DNA of 64,000 bases from Argentina anserina. Lineage: Eukaryota; Streptophyta; Magnoliopsida; Rosales; Rosaceae. The notes beneath the pieces are model-generated. The model was not told where the DNA came from. It saw only the letters and a program-made list of their open reading frames with translations, and made no database searches. Shown here in pieces: positions 59,221-64,000 of the stretch; position 1 is the stretch's first letter; each line of letters opens with the position of its first letter. The stretch lies in contig NC_065878.1 in NCBI RefSeq assembly GCF_933775445.1, positions 18,550,395 through 18,614,394 on the forward strand, in the 5' to 3' direction. A program made the translations under genes and the position numbers.

Positions 59221-60790
59221 TTGATCTTTGATCAACTTTTAGCCGCGAAATTGATTACATTATCTGATGGGCATGTTTTGCCAAGTCCTGAACAAATGAA
59301 AGAAAAAATGTTTTGTAAGTTTCATAATTCTTGGAGACATTCCACTAACAATTGTGTGATTTTTCGTGATCTGGTGCAGGATTTAATTGATCAAGGAAAA
59401 CTAAAGTTCCCTAACGTGTCAAGTTCTATGATGAAAGTGGATACCAATTCTTTTCCTACGACTACAGTGAACATGATCCGTGTCGGCGGTCCTACATCAG
59501 CAGGTGTGAGTTTGAAGCAGAAGGATCTTTCAATGGCTGAAGAAGTGATGATTGGCTCCATCAAGCTCTCTCCTTCCAAGTTGACAGTTGGTAACGTTCC
59601 CGCTCCAACTGTGTTATCTGGACGGTGTCAGCAGGAGTTATGTCTGGTTGATATCTTAAATGGTCGTGATAAGCCTGCACCCAAGTTACCTGCACAACCT
59701 GTTCAGAACGTATCTTCTGTGCTGGAGTCGAATCGTCAATAGTGGAACTGGGGTTTCAAAAAGAGAACGACAAGATGTTCCTAAGTGTGAGAATGAGTCA
59801 ATCAGGAGGAAGCTTTCTTATGGTAGTCCTTCTCGTGATACGAAAGAAAGAGTTGTTTCTCCAAAGCACAATAGTAACGATCGGAGGAAAGGAAAGGCCC
59901 CGGATTACGGTGCTAACCAGGTTTCCCAAACCTCTGCTCGGGAGTACAGGGGTGAACGAAAGTATGGGGAATGCAAGATGCAGACATATAAGCCTCCAGT
60001 GACTCACGATAACAGGTGGTATGGTAGAACATCGAGAGAACATGATATTGCACCCTTGACAAAGACTCATAAACGCCGACATCAGCGGGAGGTCGCTCTG
60101 GCTAGAAGGCTAGATTCGGTGGAGACAGGTCCAGTAAGACACATGCGGCTTGAAGGTGGGAACAACATACACTATCGTGGTCGCCAGGAGAAAACTAGTG
60201 GGCGTCAAGGCCATAATGGTGATTATCAGAAACTAGTGCCTAAGTTACGAGTACAAGATAAAATGAAAGAACCTAGTTCTTCTCATTGTGATAGTGTGAC
60301 TCGTTCGAGTGGATCTGGTGCTCAATTTTTTAATAAGCCTGTGGCTCAAGAGCATCATGCGAATTTGGTGGAGCCGCGGCCAAGTCCAACCCTTGAGAAG
60401 TTGAAGGTTGCAGTTGTTAAAAACAAATTACCTCCGTTCTGTGGTAAGAACTGGGTTGCTATGAAGGAATACCACAAGACACATTCGGCTTTGGCTTTGT
60501 ATGGACCTACATGGGAAGAAATGGACACCATGAAGGCCTTGGCAGAGAATCCTAGACTTGAACCTTTCATGGTGCAGAATACTTCAAGTGCGGCACTAAA
60601 AATTCTATACCAGGCACGATTAGACGGCGTGGAGATATTTGCAAGCAAAGAAGACTTGCCCGTGTCTGGAGGAGACCTTAAGTATTTGGAAGGTTATCAC
60701 AAGATGTATTCAGTTGTTAGTACGTATGGGGTGACTACACAAGAAAGAGAATTGTTACTCAAGATGGAGGCACGTATTCACCAACGTTAG
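59221..60790 (+). pseudogene. Gag C-terminal region of the Tat element
   Basis: Contains CKFHNSWRHSTNNC followed by VIFRDLVQDLIDQGKLKF, the CX2H..HX4C-like motif found at the end of Tat gags. A long basic, low-complexity region follows (59700-60370). Then come two similar units around KNWVAMKEYHKTHSALALYGPTWEEMDTMKAL and LKYLEGYHKMYSVVSTYGVTTQERELLLKM. Frameshift near 59660-59740; stop at 60788-60790. I do not recognise the paired units. Confidence 0.65.
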
Positions 60791-60847
60791 CAGGAATATG
60801 CTGAAGTAGTTGGCGAAGGTGATTCGGACTTTGATTGAGACGAGGAG

Positions 60848-62023
60848 TTGGCTACAATAGACATGGAACCTTGTGACTTTACTCAGCTTGATATTGAAGA
60901 AGAGTTGGCCGCCATGGATGTGGATCATTGCGGCTCTACAGAACCTGTTAGCTCTTGCGCAGTCAACGGTAAAGGTCTGAAGAGAGTCTTTGCTGATCCT
61001 GAGAAATTCGTTATTGATGATGTGCAGCCAATGATTGAAGTAGAGGAAGAATTAGGGTCGGTGGCACCACCTGAGTTAAACCTTGGAGAAGAGTTGGTTG
61101 ACCGCAATGGTGACTTTGTTAGCTCCGGCCAGGTTCAGGATCTTCTTGGATGCAATGAAAGTTTCACCAGTCCTGATGTTGTGCTCAACCTTGTTAGTCA
61201 GAGTGGAACCGATGCAGTAGGAGAACTGGACGTAGAGTCTGTTCCAGTGCCACCGATTGAAAACGCTGATGTGACTCTGAACATGGTGTATGTTCTTCCT
61301 CTTGACTTTTTGGCTCAACCAGACCAGCCTCACCACATGGATGGGGACGTGGAGGAGATGGTACTACCCAAAGTTCTCATAGAAGAGTCATCTCAGGTTC
61401 AATTTTCCAAACCTACGTCTGAGATGGTTAAACATATTAGACCGCTATACATTACTGCTTGTTTTGAAGGGTATCCTTTTTCTAAGGTGTTAGTCGATGG
61501 TGGTGCCGCGGTTAATGTTATTCCTTTATCTGTGATCTCCAAACTCAAGAAGTTCGAGAAAGACATTTTACCAGCATATTTGGCTGTATACGATTTCTCT
61601 GGTAGTAAAAAGCAAACATTGGGAGTGATTCCATTGGAGATCAAGGTAGGAAGTAAGAGTATTGTTATGGGCTTTTATGTGATCAAAGAAGATACGACTT
61701 ATAATGCAATTTTGGGTCGTGACTGGATACATAAGCACATGTGCATCCCTTCTACTCTCCATCAGATGTTGATTTTCTGGTCCGGGGATGAAGTTGAGGT
61801 TGTGAAAGCCGATGACAAGCCGTTTAAGGCTACGGCTAATGTGGTTGAGGCTGCATATTATGATGATCATTTTGGCACATCAGAGGTGCAGCGAGAGGAC
61901 AATACTGGCAGAATTACAGGGGTTACAATGCGCAGGTTAATTTCACTTGGCGCCGAGACTATTGTAGAAGACTCGGAGCGTCCTGCTTTGACTAAACTTT
62001 TTGATTCAGTTATTAATGAATGA
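60848..62023 (+). pseudogene. Tat aspartic protease region
   Basis: An acidic spacer precedes FSKVLVDGGAAVNVIPLSVISKL (near 61480-61550), the retropepsin active site, where the usual D-S/T-G reads D-G-G. NAILGRDWIHKHMCIPSTLHQMLIFW follows, the strong Tat signature between protease and RT. In frame with the preceding gag tail apart from stops near 60790 and 60838. Confidence 0.82.
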
Positions 62024-63215
62024 AGCCCATAGAAACAAAGAGAAGATGGCCACGGTTGAAAGTTCCATGAAAAACCTGCTGGCCTATTGGCATGAGAAGG
62101 CCGCTAATTCTGGCGCGGCCGTCAATTTAGTTGAGTTTTTGTCAGAATCAAGACTTGAAGATGAGATCCAGATAGAAGGCCTCAGCCATGCTCCAGCCGA
62201 GTTAGAAGACACTCCACCGGAGGTAGAGGATCCTAGGGAAGAGATCAATCTTGGCACACCCGAAGATCCAAAACCACTCTTTATTAGCAAACTGCTTCCC
62301 AGTGAGTATAAAGAGGAGTTGGCAGCTTTACTTAGGGAGTATAAAGATTGGTTTGCTTGGGATTACCATGAGATGCCCGGTTTAGACCGGAGTGTTGTAG
62401 AACATAAACTACCTTTGTATTCTGGTTGTAAACCTCATAAACAGCCATCTCGGCGATTTTCCGCCGAGGTGTAATCAGAAATAAAACATGAAATAGAACG
62501 ATTACTTTATGCTGGGTTTATTCGAACTGCTAGGTATGTAGACTGGATATCTAATGTTGTTCCCGTTAGAAAGAAAAATGGAAAACTCAGGGTTTGCATT
62601 GACTTTCGAGATCTAAATGCGGCAACTCCTAAAGATGAATATCACATGCCCTTAGCTGACCTTTTAGTGGATGGGGCATCTCGTCATGAAATGTTATCTT
62701 TTATGGATGGTCATGCTGGTTATAATCAGATTTTTATAGCGGAAGAAGATGTTCACAAGACCCCTTTTAGATGCCCTGGCGCACTTGGAACATATGAATG
62801 GATTGTCATGCCGTTCGGCCTTAAGAATGCAGGGGCTACATATCAACGTGCCATGAACATGATCTTTCATGATATCATTGGCCGTATTGTGGAAGTCTAT
62901 ATTGATGATGTTGTTGTTAAATCCAGGCAACAGAATGACCATATTGCCGATTTACGACAAACCTTTGTCAGGATGCGCGCTCATCAACTCAAGATGAATC
63001 CACAAAAGTGCATTTTTGGGATTTCGGCTGGAAACTTTCTACGCTTTTTGGTTCATAAATTGGGCATTGAGGTGGATAAGAATAAGGCAAAGTCTATCAT
63101 TGATGTGCCACCACCAACAACGAAGAAGGAGCTGCAATCTTTTATAGGCAAGGTAAACTTTTTGAGACTATTCTGCAGGAAAAATCCAGCCGTTTTCTCC
63201 TTTGTTACGTCTTAA
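62001..63215 (+). pseudogene. Tat reverse transcriptase
   Basis: KEELAALLREYKDWFAWDYHEMPGLD…HKLPLY is the RT entry. It is followed by a TAA at 62472-62474, then EIERLLYAGFIRTA…WISNVVPVRKKNGKLRVCIDFRDLN, MLSFMDGHAGYNQI, MPFGLKNAGATYQRAMN and VYIDDVVVKS, with catalytic YIDD near 62897-62908. The thumb region (LQSFIGKVNFLRLF) is present. One stop and one frameshift near 63200 otherwise leave a nearly complete domain. Confidence 0.93.
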
Positions 63216-64000
63216 GTCAGAGGAACGATTTATTTGGAATGAGGAGCATCAGTGTGCTTTCGAGGAAATCAAACGTTACCTTACAAACCCTCCAGTACTT
63301 GTTCCACCGATTAGAGGGCGGCCGCTCAAGCTATATTTGGCCGCGGCCGCAAAGTTGATTGGTAGTTTTTTAGCGCAAGATAAAGATCAAGGGAAGGAAC
63401 GAGATGTGTACTACTTGAGTCGCATTCTAACGCCAGTAGAAGAGAGATACACTCCTGTTGAAAAGTTGTGTTTAGCGTTGTATTTCTCAGCCATTAAATT
63501 GCGACATTATATGTTGCCATCAATAGTCCTGGTTATATCCAAGACTGATTTGATTAAATACATACTTACTCGGCCGATCATTTGTGGCCGCATTGGAAAA
63601 TGGACTATGGCTCTTTCAGAGTTCACTTTCAAATATGTAGCACAAAAATCTGTAAAGGGACAAGCATTGGCTGATTTCTTGGCTCATCACCCATCTGCAG
63701 AGATGGAATCCATGGAGGAAGTTGAGATTGGATTTGTTGAAACCATGCTGAATAATTTTTGGACAATGCACTTTGATGGCTCTAGCACAGAAACGTTACC
63801 GGCGCTGGTGTTACAATTGAGTCCCCAGAAGGTGAAATATTCCCATTCGCATTTCAGTTAGATTTTCGTTGCACCAATAATTAGGCTGAATATGAGGCCC
63901 TCATTATTGGGATGGAGATGCTCCAGGAGATGGGAGCTCGGCGTGTTTTGGTACTTGGGGACTCACAGTTAGTAATTAATCAGTTGATTAAGGAATTCAA
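63202..64000 (+). pseudogene. Tat RNase H plus second (archaeal-type) RNase H
   Basis: After the RT come FIWNEEHQCAFEEIKRYLTNPPVLVPP and VYYLSRILTPVEERYTPVEKLCLALYFS, the usual gypsy RNase H in decayed form. Then WTMHFDGSS… starts a second RNase H. A frameshift near 63795 moves the frame to SPEGEIFPFAFQLDFRCTNN-stop-AEYEALIIGMEMLQEMGARRVLVLGDSQLVINQL, where a TAG stands at the usual Gln of NNQAEYEA. The window ends inside this domain. Confidence 0.88.

Larger units (their letters stand above)
56068..64000 (+). mobile_element. Ty3/gypsy Tat-type element, degenerate, runs off edge
   Basis: 5' LTR, primer-binding site, gag, protease, reverse transcriptase, RNase H and a second RNase H follow in that order on the plus strand. 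Dual RNase H is the hallmark of the Tat lineage (Ogre, Grande, Retand and relatives). Many frameshifts and stops show an inactive copy. The integrase and 3' LTR would lie beyond 64000. Confidence 0.88.

Overview
Eukaryotic, plant nuclear DNA. The evidence is spliced genes with GT..AG introns, plant-only families (PsbP-like lumen proteins, a TIP aquaporin, ABCB20-type transporter, F-box and CrRLK1L kinase families) and dense, nested plant transposons. The gene set and repeats suit a rosid eudicot. Rosaceae is my guess, but nothing in the window fixes the family.

Layout. 1-6.3 kb is repeat: a hAT-like element with a Mutator-type MITE inside it, a solo-LTR-like element, and a recent 102-bp tandem duplication. 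6.5-24.4 kb is the conserved gene core: ribosomal protein L23a (+), PPL1 (-), ABCB20/ABCB6 (+) and PnsL1/PPL2 (-, carrying an in-frame stop), with a YSL transporter relic between PPL1 and ABCB20. 25-31.4 kb holds a broken and an intact copy of an unusual two-GARP-repeat gene, then a TIP1 aquaporin. 31.9-36.8 kb is a three-level transposon nest. 37.3-53.4 kb is a rearranged duplication zone: an intact F-box/LRR gene, a PHIP1 5' fragment, a CrRLK1L kinase pseudogene, shards of ABCB20 and PnsL1, a second PHIP1 shard, an intact KIB/DUF295 F-box gene, and a truncated second copy of the F-box/LRR gene, separated by MITEs and LTR copies. 53.6-64 kb holds a MITE, a minus-strand Ty1/copia relic, and a long degenerate Ty3/gypsy element of Tat type that runs off the right edge.

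The core genes match, from memory of Arabidopsis, two paralogous blocks: At3g55280-At3g55340 (RPL23A, ABCB20, PPL1, PHIP1) and At2g39460-At2g39490 (RPL23A, PnsL1, ABCB6, F-box). This window appears to keep both sets in one ancestral order. PPL1 and PnsL1 both encode thylakoid-lumen PsbP-family proteins and flank the ABC transporter.

The most unusual items are the two-repeat GARP-like gene at 27.4 kb, the PnsL1 stop codon that may create a new in-frame splice acceptor, and the TE nest at 31.86-36.82 kb, whose target-site duplications can be read at two of its three levels. Exon boundaries were read by eye from splice signals and reading-frame continuity and could be off by a few bases.
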